Of a DNA stretch of 64,000 nucleotides, positions 38,501 to 50,500 are shown piece by piece (position 1 is the first letter of the stretch; each line of letters begins with the position of its first letter). This stretch comes from Macropodus opercularis (lineage: Eukaryota > Chordata > Actinopteri > Anabantiformes > Osphronemidae). A model generated the notes under the pieces. That model saw only the letters and a list, made by a program, of their open reading frames with translations. It was not told the origin of the DNA and made no database searches. Made by a program: the position numbers and the translations under genes. Location of the stretch: NCBI GenBank assembly GCA_030770545.1, contig CM061096.1, forward strand, positions 15,419,501 to 15,483,500, given 5' to 3'.

Positions 38501-41500
38501 CAGCTCGTTTCAGCTCAGGTGATGAATGTACCTTTGGTTCCTACTCTTGTCTTCTTTGTGAGGTGAGTCTTTCAAACCCTTAGACACTGACTGATTCAAG
38601 TTCTTGGATTACTGTTCACGTCAGAAGAGATTTCTGCAGTCAACATAAATGCAACCGATGATAAAGCGTAAAAACAGGAACTGAAGCTGGAGCTGATGTA
38701 ATATAAATGCGAGACGGCGACAGGGGAGAGGAAGGAAGAGATGAACAGATGGTAGACAGATAAAGGAGAGCGATCAAGAGCTGAATGTCCCACTGTCTGC
38801 ACCTTGCCCACAAAGTTTTCAGCACCATGGACAGCGACATCAGACGCAACCAATCTTAATCCAGTCATCGTTCAATGAAGAGCAACTGAAAACGTGGTGA
38901 TGAGCTTCGTCACCATCCGTTCTTTTATTTTAAATGTCCAGTCATAGCCTCTTCTTACAAACACACAAATGGATTCTTTTTCGGTCATCGTGTTTGTGTG
39001 TGTGGTAATTACTACTTGTCACATTATGTGTGCATGACGGTTGGTGCCTTTTATGTGCCTGCATGTGTGTGTTACGTAACCGTGCGTGAGTCTCTTCATT
39101 TCATCTTTTCTTTTTCATTATCTACAAAGAGATTTAACTGTGACAACGTCTAAAGGACCTCTGGCCTCCCTCAAAGTCACCGTGACGCATTCTCTCCCCG
39201 TTTCTCTGCCTCAGTCTCTCGCGAGTTGTTCTTCAAGCAACAACAAAGCGAACCCCTGGCCACTGCATCTTAACTTCTAAGGATTCAGTTCTTCAAAGGA
39301 GATAATTGTACTGCAGTCGTCACGCTGGCTCGCTAATCCACGGGCATTTACTGGTGTTTTCTTGTATTTTTATCTTTTATCTTTCTACTGTTCGTGTGCC
39401 ATCTTGCAACTTTGTGCTTCGTATTTATTATCTCTGTGTGTGCTTCGTTAAATGTGCAATTACTGTAAGAGTGGCTGTGTGTGTGTGTGTCCGTTGCATA
39501 ACCATCTCCAGCTCCCTCGAACAGCTGCAGAAATTGGGAGAGGTAAAGAAACCCTTGTTATGCAACAGGACTCAATCTGGGGCTCATACATTAAACTAAT
39601 TTGCCTGAATTAATATTTCATGGAAAAAAAATCTGCCTCAGATTCATGATCAAAGTTCTGTGCATGTACAGGTCAAATAAGGGTCATTAGTTTCCATAAA
39701 CTAAACAGGACTCGTGTGAAACCTTTGTCTCTAACCTCTTTTGCTTTAAATTACACTTTCACACAATTATGCTGTTATGCTCTTACTGTGAGACCATCTA
39801 ACCAGTATTTTCTATCTGCGACGGTTCTCCTGCAGATATTTATGTCACAGATCAGCAGCAACATATGTCAAGATGCCTGCTGCTTTGCTGTAACAACAAG
39901 AACATAACACAAAAGTCCAGGCTGATGTTTAACGGTGTAAACAGGCTTTTTAATATATGAGTAAACACATGAATGTGTCAACACACTTGAACCTGCTCGT
40001 TCACAGCAGAGGCCAAGCACCTCCCAGCTTCACTCTACTGATATTAAAGGCTAACTAGCTATTCAACTCATTCATTAATCTGTTCATATGTGATAGACAA
40101 AGTCAAACAGCACTGAAAAGTACTGTACATTCAGCACAAAAAGCCCAGAAGCAACCTACAAACTGGTTGTTGGGCTGTCGACTCAAGTCTGGAAAGTCAA
40201 AAAGTCAAATTGTTAAAGAAGCTGCTCGATCCAAAGCAAAGAAAGACGCAACTCTTTGTGTGGAAGATGGAGACATTCAGTTGCTGAGGAAACATGAATG
40301 ACTGAATGAACTGATGATCACACTGACGGGTTTAGTGCCGACAGAAAACTGGACTTACTTCATTTATTCATCTTCTACCGCTTCTTATATTCATACAAAT
40401 TTCATACAAAAGTAAACATGTTAAAATATATTTTCTGAATTACACAAATATTAATCTCAATAATGGTCTTTAGGTCATTTCCAAGGTTGTTCAAAGGGAC
40501 CAAATGAGATTCTGGATAATGAGGATTATTTATTAATCGTCGTCTTCTTTTATACACGAATATAAATCAAAACCAATGTCAGGTCTTACAAGAGAGATTT
40601 AAGTTCAATTTCTTATTTATACTCATCCATAAATGTAAGTTGTGACCAGGGGCTTATTAAAAAAAGATACATATTGTCTGTTAAATCGAATTTCCTGCGT
40701 CTTTCTTTGACCGTGGGGACCATGTCTCTGTTTATTGACCTGAGTGCTGTCCAGATGTCGTAAAAGTGGTTTGACCCTTTATTTTATCAGCGGCAGTTAA
40801 GACACCGATCTATCCAGCAGGCGAAGAGTGTCATTAGTGTAACTACTTTATTAGGGCCCTTCTTGGGTTGTGTAGAACTCAGAAGTAACGCGTTGAATGT
40901 CAACAGCGAGATGTGATCAGAGACTGTGCAAAATCAATCCCCGTGCATCTATTAGTTGTAAACGAGGATTAAAAACAAGATGCACGTTGTCAATGTCAGT
41001 GAGGGCACACACACCGATTCCTTCAACCCACTGGCAGGATGCGTAAAGAAAGAGCATCAAGCACGGCTTTAATTATTCATGTATGCATCCAGACAGGAAG
41101 AAAGGGCACGGGGTATGCATATTAGTTTCTCTATGAAATATTACTGAATAGACCTTTGATGCAACCGAATGAACGCAATAAAGGATGAAAGAGAGACAGA
41201 AAAACAGACGAGTGCTAGAGGAAGAGAGAGAAAGATGACTTACAGTAGGGGGAGGCACCTGTAGGAGAAGAGAAGAGACAGAAAGAGGCGAGGCGTGGTT
41301 AATTCTGCTTCTCGGCCTGGAGAAGCGAGGATGGAGAAAATGGAAGGTTGAATGAGGTGAAAGTGATACGTGGGAACACAAAGAGTCTATATGTGTGTGT
41401 AGATGTTCGGTAGATGTGTGGAGCCTATTATTACACAAGAGCCTTGGTCCAGTGTCACTTTATTAGTTTTGGCTAGTGAAGTGGCTAAAATCCCCTGTGA

Positions 41501-44500
41501 TGTAATGCGATGTGTAATTCTTGATGACAGTGACAGTCGCTGATGTGTGTGTGTGTTTATCCAGAGTCGAGTGACTTGTTAGCAGAATAGTCCTTCAGTC
41601 CTTCAGAAAGAGGACACGCAAGCATCACAAACGCGCTGAGGAAAATGCCTGCATGCACAATTCTACACGCGGAACCCTGTCACAGGCAGAGCCGCTCGGA
41701 CTGAACCGGAAGTGGCCACTGGCGCCGCCATGATTCCTCTACGCTTCCTCTGCGCTTCCTCTGCGCTTCCTCTGCGTTTCCTCTGCGCTTCCTCTGCGCT
41801 TCCTCTACGCTCTGTGCCCCGCACCTTGACTCAGCCCATCGCAGGCAGCGGCAGTCGCGCTGGAATCACTCAGCTCAGGGACTCAGCAACGTAAACAGCC
41901 GACCTGCTGACTTTACTCAACGGTTATAACACTTGTGCATGTCTGACCTTCTGACACACATGTGGAGCTTTGGTCGCTGCTTGACACCAGCTTTACATGT
42001 CGAATAGCTGCCTGTTTCCTGTTTTATTCGAGGACTGAGCGAAATCTAAAATGCCTTTTACCCTGGATATTATCCCAACATATTCCAAAGCAGCACATTT
42101 CAGCAGGGCGCTACACAACAGCTACTCCTGTGAGAAGAGCTTTGCACTTGAATGAGCTTCTTTTCATGTGAGCGGGTTTTATCCCTCTGCCACACACTTC
42201 AGGCACAGCACACAAACACCGTCGTCACGTGTGCTGCCTGCGAGGAACGAATACAAACACATGCGACTTGTACAGGACGAGTATGTGCACTCACACGCTC
42301 ACTCTCCCTCTATTCTGTCCTTTTGTCTGGTCGGATCAGGAGCCAGCACCTCTTTGTGTTCCCTAAAGCGTGACTCTCTTGCCGGTGTGCCCACCCACCA
42401 CATCTAACAGTGATTGATGCTGCACAGATGCACTTTCAGACAGACTGCGTCCGTGTTCGACCTTCAAATCGCCCTCCATCCCACCGCTGCTTCCCAAGCC
42501 CCTCCCTGTTTGTGCTTTCAACTGGGAATGCTCTGACCGATTAACGTGCTGGACTGGGTCAGTGCTGCAAAGGCCACCTGGGAGGGAGTTGGCTTGTAGT
42601 GTTAGAGGGATGTTAAGCTAAGTGGCTGCTAGAAACCCAACACGGAGACGGAAGAGGAAACAATGGAGAGGAGCAAAGAGAAGAATGAAGGAGAAGAGAG
42701 CTTGTAGCTCAGTCTGGAATGACTTCGGCTCTTATTTGATATTTTGATATTTATGTCTGGCAGAAAAAGGAAAAGGGGGTCGAGCAGCACATGAAGACAA
42801 AGAAGACGAAGCTCGACAAATGGCTGACAAAGCAACAGAAGACTCAGCGTCTCCCAACGTCACATTCAGACTCTGTATCGCTCAACCTGTGTTTCCTGTG
42901 TCATTTTCTCTTCCACTGAGCCTCTCGTGGCTTCAGAAAGTTCTGTTATGTTTTAAACCTTCTCTAATTGCTTTGATATGCTTCCAGTTATTATTAAAAT
43001 CCTCTTATTAATAACCAACCTGCCGATGCAGACCTGCACTGCTCATCAGTTTCCTTTCCACCCTTTTCTCCCACCAGCTGTTCGTACCCCAGTTATTCCT
43101 CCCCCAAGGTTCTGATTTGTGGATTCTGTCTCACTCTGGCAGCTGGATTTTCTGTCTGTCTGCCCTTAGAGAAAGAACAGAAGGAGAGAGAGAGGATGAG
43201 AGGACGTAAAGGTCCAGACACCTCAGAATAATTACACGTCCCCGGTCTCCGTGCGCTGTCATCCTCTAGGTGGTGTGAAATGTAGGCCACCGTGCTAAAA
43301 ATAAGTCCGACTGCTGAGATGGCAGACTTTTATGAATGACTCCCCCAGTTTTGAAAAGACCAGGTTCCTCCTGACACAATAATCGCTTGACTGCATTGTT
43401 TCCAGTGTTGCACACAACCGACTGTAGGATCTGGTCACACTGCTCCATGAAACTAATGGTCAGACTTCATCCAGCTGTTTCCCAAAATGATGGAACATGG
43501 CTAATGGTCGACAGCAAGTGATCACAGCAGAGGTATTGTTATTAGTAACAATTCTACTGTGCCAACATTTCTTAGAGGTCAAAGATGTAAAACTATCTGC
43601 TAAAAGCAGCTCCACAGACACAGTCAGGGACTAATGCTGAACCTGTCTGGGCTAAAATAACCTTCATAATTAATTTTCTCCAGTCCTGCTGTGTCATTGG
43701 AAATTACAGGAAGAAAGCTGAATATTCTACCATATTAATGTTGACTGCCAGCTGTGACCTTTAATCGCTTTGTCGCGCATTTGTTTTACTCAGCTTCACA
43801 GCAAACCGTTGGACGTTTCGTAGGATGAGCGTTGACAAAGGGCTCGATCCTCTTTAGGAGAAGCTGTTTCACTGAGGCAGCGCTTTCACAACATAAGAAA
43901 AACAGAAAACATACAAACGATGTTTGCAGCAGCTTCTGTTGCAAACCACTCATCAGCCAGTACATTCTCCAAGCTGAGCTCATTGACATGTGCCTCGTCC
44001 TGCTGACCTTCTGATGACCTTAGGGAAGTTTTGCTCATTGTCAGTCATAACACACTGATGCAGCCAGTCACAAGGGGCTTCGCAGCACAGACGTGGCCAC
44101 AGATCAGCTCTACTGGAACATGTCACTTTCTCCCCGGACTTTTCCCACCGGTGCCGAAGAAGCTGCTGTTTCCTTTAGAGTCAGTGAGGAAGAGTCGTGG
44201 GTTCATGTGTGGAGGCCACTGTGTTGACTAAAAGCAGCATTTTCTATCAATTCTTCATATCTGTTAAAAGGACATTATGTAACTATTTATTCATTCTATT
44301 TTATTCATATTCACATTTCTTTGGCTTCTGAGAAGTTGATGTCAGTGATTTTGGGTAATAGTGAAATGCATTCAACCGCTGCTGCTTCATATATATGTGC
44401 TATTAGTTTTGGTATCGCTTTACGTCCTGCGTCCGACAAGCAGCTGCAGTCTCCTCTACGCCTCAGCTTTTATACTTTGTCTTTCAAGTTTCACTCTTTG

Positions 44501-47500
44501 AACCATGCTCCTCACCTCTTAGTCACCCACTCCCTCCATCTGTCTCAGACACACACACACGCTATTTGTTGACATCCCTGCCATCACCTCTTTCTTTCCC
44601 CTCATCGTCATCCTCGCCGTTCCTCTCTCCATCTCTAATCCTCCTTCTCCTCCATCTCTCCCGCACGGAGGTAAATGATTGAGATGCCACATCAAATGAC
44701 TGGCTGGGATTGAAAATCCCGTTTAGCAGAGAGCGTTTCCTCCTCCTCTGTTTCTCTCGTCCTATCATTCCCTCCCTCTGGCGTCCTGTACGGCGGCCAA
44801 CATTAGCCTCTCTTTAATCCCCCATAATGCATTGTGAGGGTTGTGTCAGCACTCAGTTTGATGTCGGAGAAACTTTTAAAGCAAAAAGCTGAGATCAGTG
44901 TCACCGTGTCACCAGGGGAACGTTTTCTCTGCTGGTCTTTCTCGTCTTTCTGTCTGTCTGATTATCTGCTCCTCTTACTGTGCTGTAATCTTTCGTTTCC
45001 ACCTCTGTGTTATCTCTTTGTCACTTTCTGTATATTCTTCCACCATTCACTGCACCTTCGCTCACAATCTCATCATCCGTCTTTGTGTGATTTATTTATC
45101 GTTCTCTTTCCGCTTCCCACTCTCTCCTGCCACACACGCAGGCCTCAGTCCGTGTTGAGCAACACAGAGGTTCCGATGAGGAGGCAAAGCGAATTAATCT
45201 GCCCTGCTCCTTCTTACCCGTTAGAACCGTGGGTTCTTGTGCGTTTATTAGAAATGAGAATGAATCAAATTGTTTTCAGGTGTGAAAACAAGGATGTGCT
45301 GAAGTGGCTAATTACCCAGAGAGCACCCAGCTGCAGAGTGTAGGACAATGTGGGAATGATGCAGCCGTTCTCGCTTGTGTGGCAGATGAAGACGCATGAC
45401 AAGCAGCATGGGATCGCGTGAGCGTCTGTTTCAATAATGACTAAGGAGCGTGTGTTTTGAGCACGTCTCTCCTTCAGCTGCTGTTACATGAATGACTGAT
45501 TGCTGTAAAAGCCCGTACACGTCAGCCTTCATGGCACCACTGACGGCTCGGTCCCGCTTGATGAAGCCACTGCAGAAACAGCCGAGCTCCACAGCCGCAT
45601 TCTGTCTCACCTACAGTACAGGAGGTTTAGAAACATCAGCCTCATGAATTCTGTGCTGCATGTCACATTAATCATTCTAAGAATAATGTGTTTGGACAAG
45701 CTGCTGTAAAGGCTGCAGGGAAAATGCTGCATCTCCAAACATTATGTTTCCTCTTTTTCTTTTTAGCTTTGTTGGTTGGTTTAATCAATTAAACCTTAAT
45801 GTAATTTACATATTAACTCTTAATAAATGAAGTAAAATAGCTCCAAAACTAGCTGGTGAACTTGAGCATCACAAGCCCTGATGCTGCAGCTAATTAGCTT
45901 TTACCTCTGTCTTGACTGTTTTTAATGCTTGACAAACTGCTGTTGCGTAGAAGAGGAAGCTTTTCTTTGTTTGATTCCAGCCTCTCAGCAGGTAAACAGC
46001 TCGTGAGTCCAGCTCTAACTCAGGCTCCTTTCTCAGCATTATTTTCCCTACTGGTAAGCGATGAATTACCAAAACCACTGAAACTAGAAACAAAACGTTT
46101 TCCTGTGAGGTCAAGGAACAAACGTGATTCGACGTTCATTGCTGTGTCCACGTTTCAGCTCGTCCAGGTTGGAGCGCATCAAAAGCTGCAGCGTGTGTTT
46201 GAAGCGGAACGCTGGTCGGTGCTCTCTACAGCCTGTGGCCGTCACACACCACATGGTCTGTCATAACAGACCTGACTCCCCCTCTGAGGTTCACGCGTGG
46301 CTGAGTGTGATTAGGTTAAACACGGCGCTGAAGTGATGCGATGTGATGTGGCAGTGTGTGTGATGGACAGATGGAGAACAGATCAGCGAGGTGTGTACGG
46401 TACCTTTTGCTGGGATTCCTTTCCTTACTCTTACGCCTTTGTGTTGACTACATTACAGCAGCGCGTAGTGATGCTCACTCTGACTCCTTACTCCCCAACA
46501 GTAAAAGGCTAAAGCCCTAAAAAAGGAGACGCTGCTATCGAAGGCACATCCTGCTCTGCTCGGCTGATTTCACTAAATCTGGCTCTCAGAAACATTTTCA
46601 TCTAAATTAGCTTCTGAGGAGTAATGAAACATAAACATGCAGCACTTTCTGCAAGTGTTTTCCCATCATGCATCAACTCTTTTGCTGGTAGTGAGCAATT
46701 GCTCCACTCGACCTGCTGCATCAACCAGGAAAACACGGAGCCTTCCATCCATAAGAGGGGACAGGCCTCACTACAACAGAGGAGCAGCAACAGTAGTAAC
46801 ACCAGCGTGTCTGCAGCAGTGGGGCTGATCCTGTCTAATCCACAGCTACGCACTGCATCTACCTCAGAAGCAGCAGCTCATCAGTTTCCAGCGCGATGCA
46901 TTTCCGCTTGTGCAAGAAGAAGCGCACAGTGCTCAACGTACGAATACATCACTAGCCTCATAGCGTAACAGGAAGAACACAGTGATGGCTGGTGGGTTGG
47001 TCCGCCCACACAGACCCACCGTCCGATACGTCCACACACACTGGACAACCACGCACACGTCACACTGGCGTCATCCATCAAGCTAACATTTGTAAAGTGT
47101 GCGCTCAAACTACCCGTGATGCCTGTGTGTGTTTGCACCGAGGCTGTCAGGCCTAATTGGCGTGTACGGCTGAAAACACGATCCGATGTCTTTCAGTTGA
47201 CAGTCAGAAAATATCCCCCCGCGCTGCACTGGATCAATGCGCGCACACACACAAGCATATTCGTTATGCACACATGAACTGAATACAAGAACTCACACAA
47301 GACTTTCTTCTGTCCATTACACACGCAGCGATGATCTAGGACAAGCCATAACTAAATGGTCTCAATCTAAGCAGTCCTTGACTTTGGTCCAGACCAAAAT
47401 ATCTCAAAAATGACAGGATTGCCATAAAAACATGTGCACAGATTAAAGCTTTGCAGCGGAACCTCTAGTGCCTCGCTGTCGTCATGCTTGTCGAGAGCTG

Positions 47501-50500
47501 CTTGTCAAATGGTTGAATAAACCTGCAAGCTTCCTGCCTTTATCTTTACAATGTCAGAGCGAGGTGTCTGAATCTGATAATTGTGATTTGAGCACAATAA
47601 TCGCTGAGGATTAACAGAACTGATCCTCTAACCTGTTTGTGTATCTGCCTGAAATGCCACAGTTTTAATTTGTCCCCAGTCTCAGCTGTAATTGTTGTTG
47701 ATTCACAATCAGCAAATGTTAGGTGGTGAAAGGGCAAATCATTTACCTGCTGAATGTTGTTTACATATCGTAGCGTTTAGCATTCATTTGAGTTAACAGA
47801 ATGAACTTCCCTCCCTCCTGCATTCATAAAACACAGAAGATGTGACTCCAGTGTTCAGTGGATCAGTGGATTAAAGGAGAAAGATGCTAAACCAAAATTA
47901 CACTCATGCCCTGAAAAGATGCATCGTCTCTCAGCTGCTCTTGGTTATTTGACATCTGGATACACAGGCCTCGGTTGTTATTACAGTGAGACAGGGATGA
48001 TTTTTGTTGTTACGACTCAGCCCCAAAGACCACCTGGCAAAAAGAGTATTACAGAAGCAGCAAGTCATGGAGCTGGGTGGGAAGGGCAAGGAGCAAAGCT
48101 CCAGTGTGTGACCCCTCTCTGACTGAGTCTCCATCTACCTCAGTCAAGCTTTAGTTACTGGCCACAGCCTTGGCTTATTAAAAATCACCTGTGTATAGTT
48201 CCCCGCTGTAAGATGGTTGACTTCACAGAATTCTTGTATTACCATGAATATTTGTTCTTTAAAATATATGTTTACTTGTCTAGTTTTTGTCGGACAGCTT
48301 GGTTTTATCCTGCTGTCTTAATCGTCTTTTGATCCACTATCTCGTGTTTTCTGTTTGCGCTTCTCTCTGTTTTCACTTTCATCTTGCTGCCTCCAGGTTT
48401 TGTCCCCGCTACGCCCAAAACTTTCAACTAAACTGCAGCTCAACTCTCAAACTCCTCCGAACACCAAAAGGCACTTCGTGTCAGTTTATTGTAGCTCTGT
48501 GATCATTTCTGGGCGACTTTAGAGTTTAGTCAGAAATTGACGGATCAGACGGTTCTGTCTGCAGACACTCTGTGACTTATAGCGCACAGAAACAAGAGGG
48601 GAGATAAAAGGATGGGGGACAAAGAGAAGACAGAAAAAAGGGAAAAAGATAGTGATAGAGACAGAGCTCGAGGGGAACAGGGCTGAGGGCAGAGGATGAA
48701 AGGAGACTAATGAAAGTGAACTGAAGGGAAAAGGCGGAAATGGGGAAAGGAGAGTTAACAGACAGTTAACGCTGCACTTTGGCCTCATCAGCCTGATTTA
48801 CCCTGGATTTACCAAACCTGCCAACCAATGGGAATAACTCAGGTCTATATCAGCTCTGTGTGGACTGTACATTTAGTTGTTATGACTAGATCAACAAACA
48901 GAAAAACCCAAATACCAGTTGAGATGTGAGTCCAGAGTCTAAATGCACCGATGTGTCACAGACAAAGAAGACATGCATCCCCACCTCACTGCCGTCCTAC
49001 AGGCTCCCACTACACCAGTCTCCTGTCACATTGATCCCATCTCACGCCTCCACACTCTCACCCTCCTCCCCCATCCTGACGTTTTTACTTCTGCCCACAT
49101 CCAAATTATGCCTCACAAATGCAAATCCTTCCCCATCTCAGAGGAGACCTCCAGCGGAGAGGAGCAGTCGTCCCAGCTCAGATAAACCCCAAGGAAGTGT
49201 TTGGGTAGCGGAGGGGTTGCTCGTTGTTCGAAGGTTACCAGTGAGAGCTGCTAAATAAGGGATTACACACGAGCGCATGCATTAATGAGAATCAAGGTGT
49301 GAATTCAGACAGTAGGACTCGATCTCATGTCACGTGGCTCAAGCTTTTCTTCCCTAACGTTCTCACTGAAACGGCTGTTTTCAGCGGTGCTGTCCATGGT
49401 GCTGAAGTCATCTGGCGGAACCAACATGGGGGATTTCTGAGCTGTACTTGGACGTAACGTTCACATGGCTGACATCAGCTGTATGTGATGTGGTTGGGGC
49501 ACATTCCCTGCTTCCCTTCTTCCCCACCATCTGTTTTTCTCCTCCCTGCCATCATTTCGTTTCTCCTGATATGATTTCCACGTGTGATATCTTTTATATA
49601 ATCACTTCCATGCAGTTAGTTAATTGTTGAACTTTTTTTTTCTTTTCCTTCAAAGACGAAGAAGCTGCATTTCCTCCTTTATTCTTACAAATCTATTACT
49701 GTAGATAGGACTTTTCACAGAGTGTGTGTGAACATGTGTGAGCCGGTTTGTGTACGTGTGCAGCCGGGTGACTGTCCTCGGGGCAGATCTCCACACCAGA
49801 ACAGAGCAGCAGCTGACCAGCTGTCCCCCTCGCAGCTAACAGCGTGTTGCCTCTTCCAGCCTCTCTGTCTATTCCCTTATTTTTCTCCGTTCTCTGGTTC
49901 CCTCTTTCGCTCCATCTTCTTTTGTTTTCGTAACTTGGGGCTCAATTAATTGTTAAGACGAACACGTGTTCTTCGCACCCTTTTCTCTTCAATCATTGTC
50001 CATTCGAGTCGTTGTTCACGCTTCCTTCTCTCTGGCTTGTTTTTGCTCCCATTGCTCATTGCTGTGATCACCTCCCTTTCATCTCTGTCTCCACCCTTGC
50101 TTGCCGTTTCCCCATTCTCCATCTCAGTAATGTCACTGTTCAGGTATGTCTCTTTTAACCTCATCTAATTTCAATCTCCTCCCTCGTGTCTCTTTCCCTT
50201 TCCCATTACCTTGTTCTTTGACTTTGTTCAATAACTTGTCTGTCAATCCCTCCTCCTCTCTCGAGGGCCTCCACAATATCTGCCATCTTTTGTAACCACA
50301 CAAATCTTCCCATTTCACTGATTCATTGTAATGTAGCATGACCTCAATACTTTACCTCCATCTATTTGTCTCCCTCTCTCTCTGTCAGAAATACCAAGCC
50401 GACACTTTACATCTTGCCACTTTTATCCCTTAGATCATCTCTTACACGGCATTGAAATATATCCAGCTTTTAAAAGAGAGCAGGATCACGGAGCAGAGAT

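Larger units (their letters stand above)
33571..41243 (-). other. Shisa-type gene intron
   Basis: This intron separates the microexon from the penultimate exon. It holds a short AACAAG-type repeat at 34511-34553 and a close match to the REST (RE1) element at 38818-38838. A short fragment at about 40363-40388 (CATTTATTCATCTTCTACCG) resembles a widespread fish repeat. No additional exon was identified. Confidence 0.5.

Noticed and set aside
41712..41894. A 60-residue frame with repeated LRFLCASSALP units
   Set aside because: The repetition comes entirely from the 11-bp minisatellite read through in three frames.
44834..45343. A 169-residue open frame on the plus strand
   Set aside because: It starts at GTG rather than ATG, lies in a pyrimidine-rich tract that suppresses stop codons, and its leucine/serine/phenylalanine-rich sequence reflects base composition.
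49200..49260. A tRNA-like string with GTTCGAAG
   Set aside because: The flanks do not fold into acceptor, D and anticodon arms, and no A-box is present.
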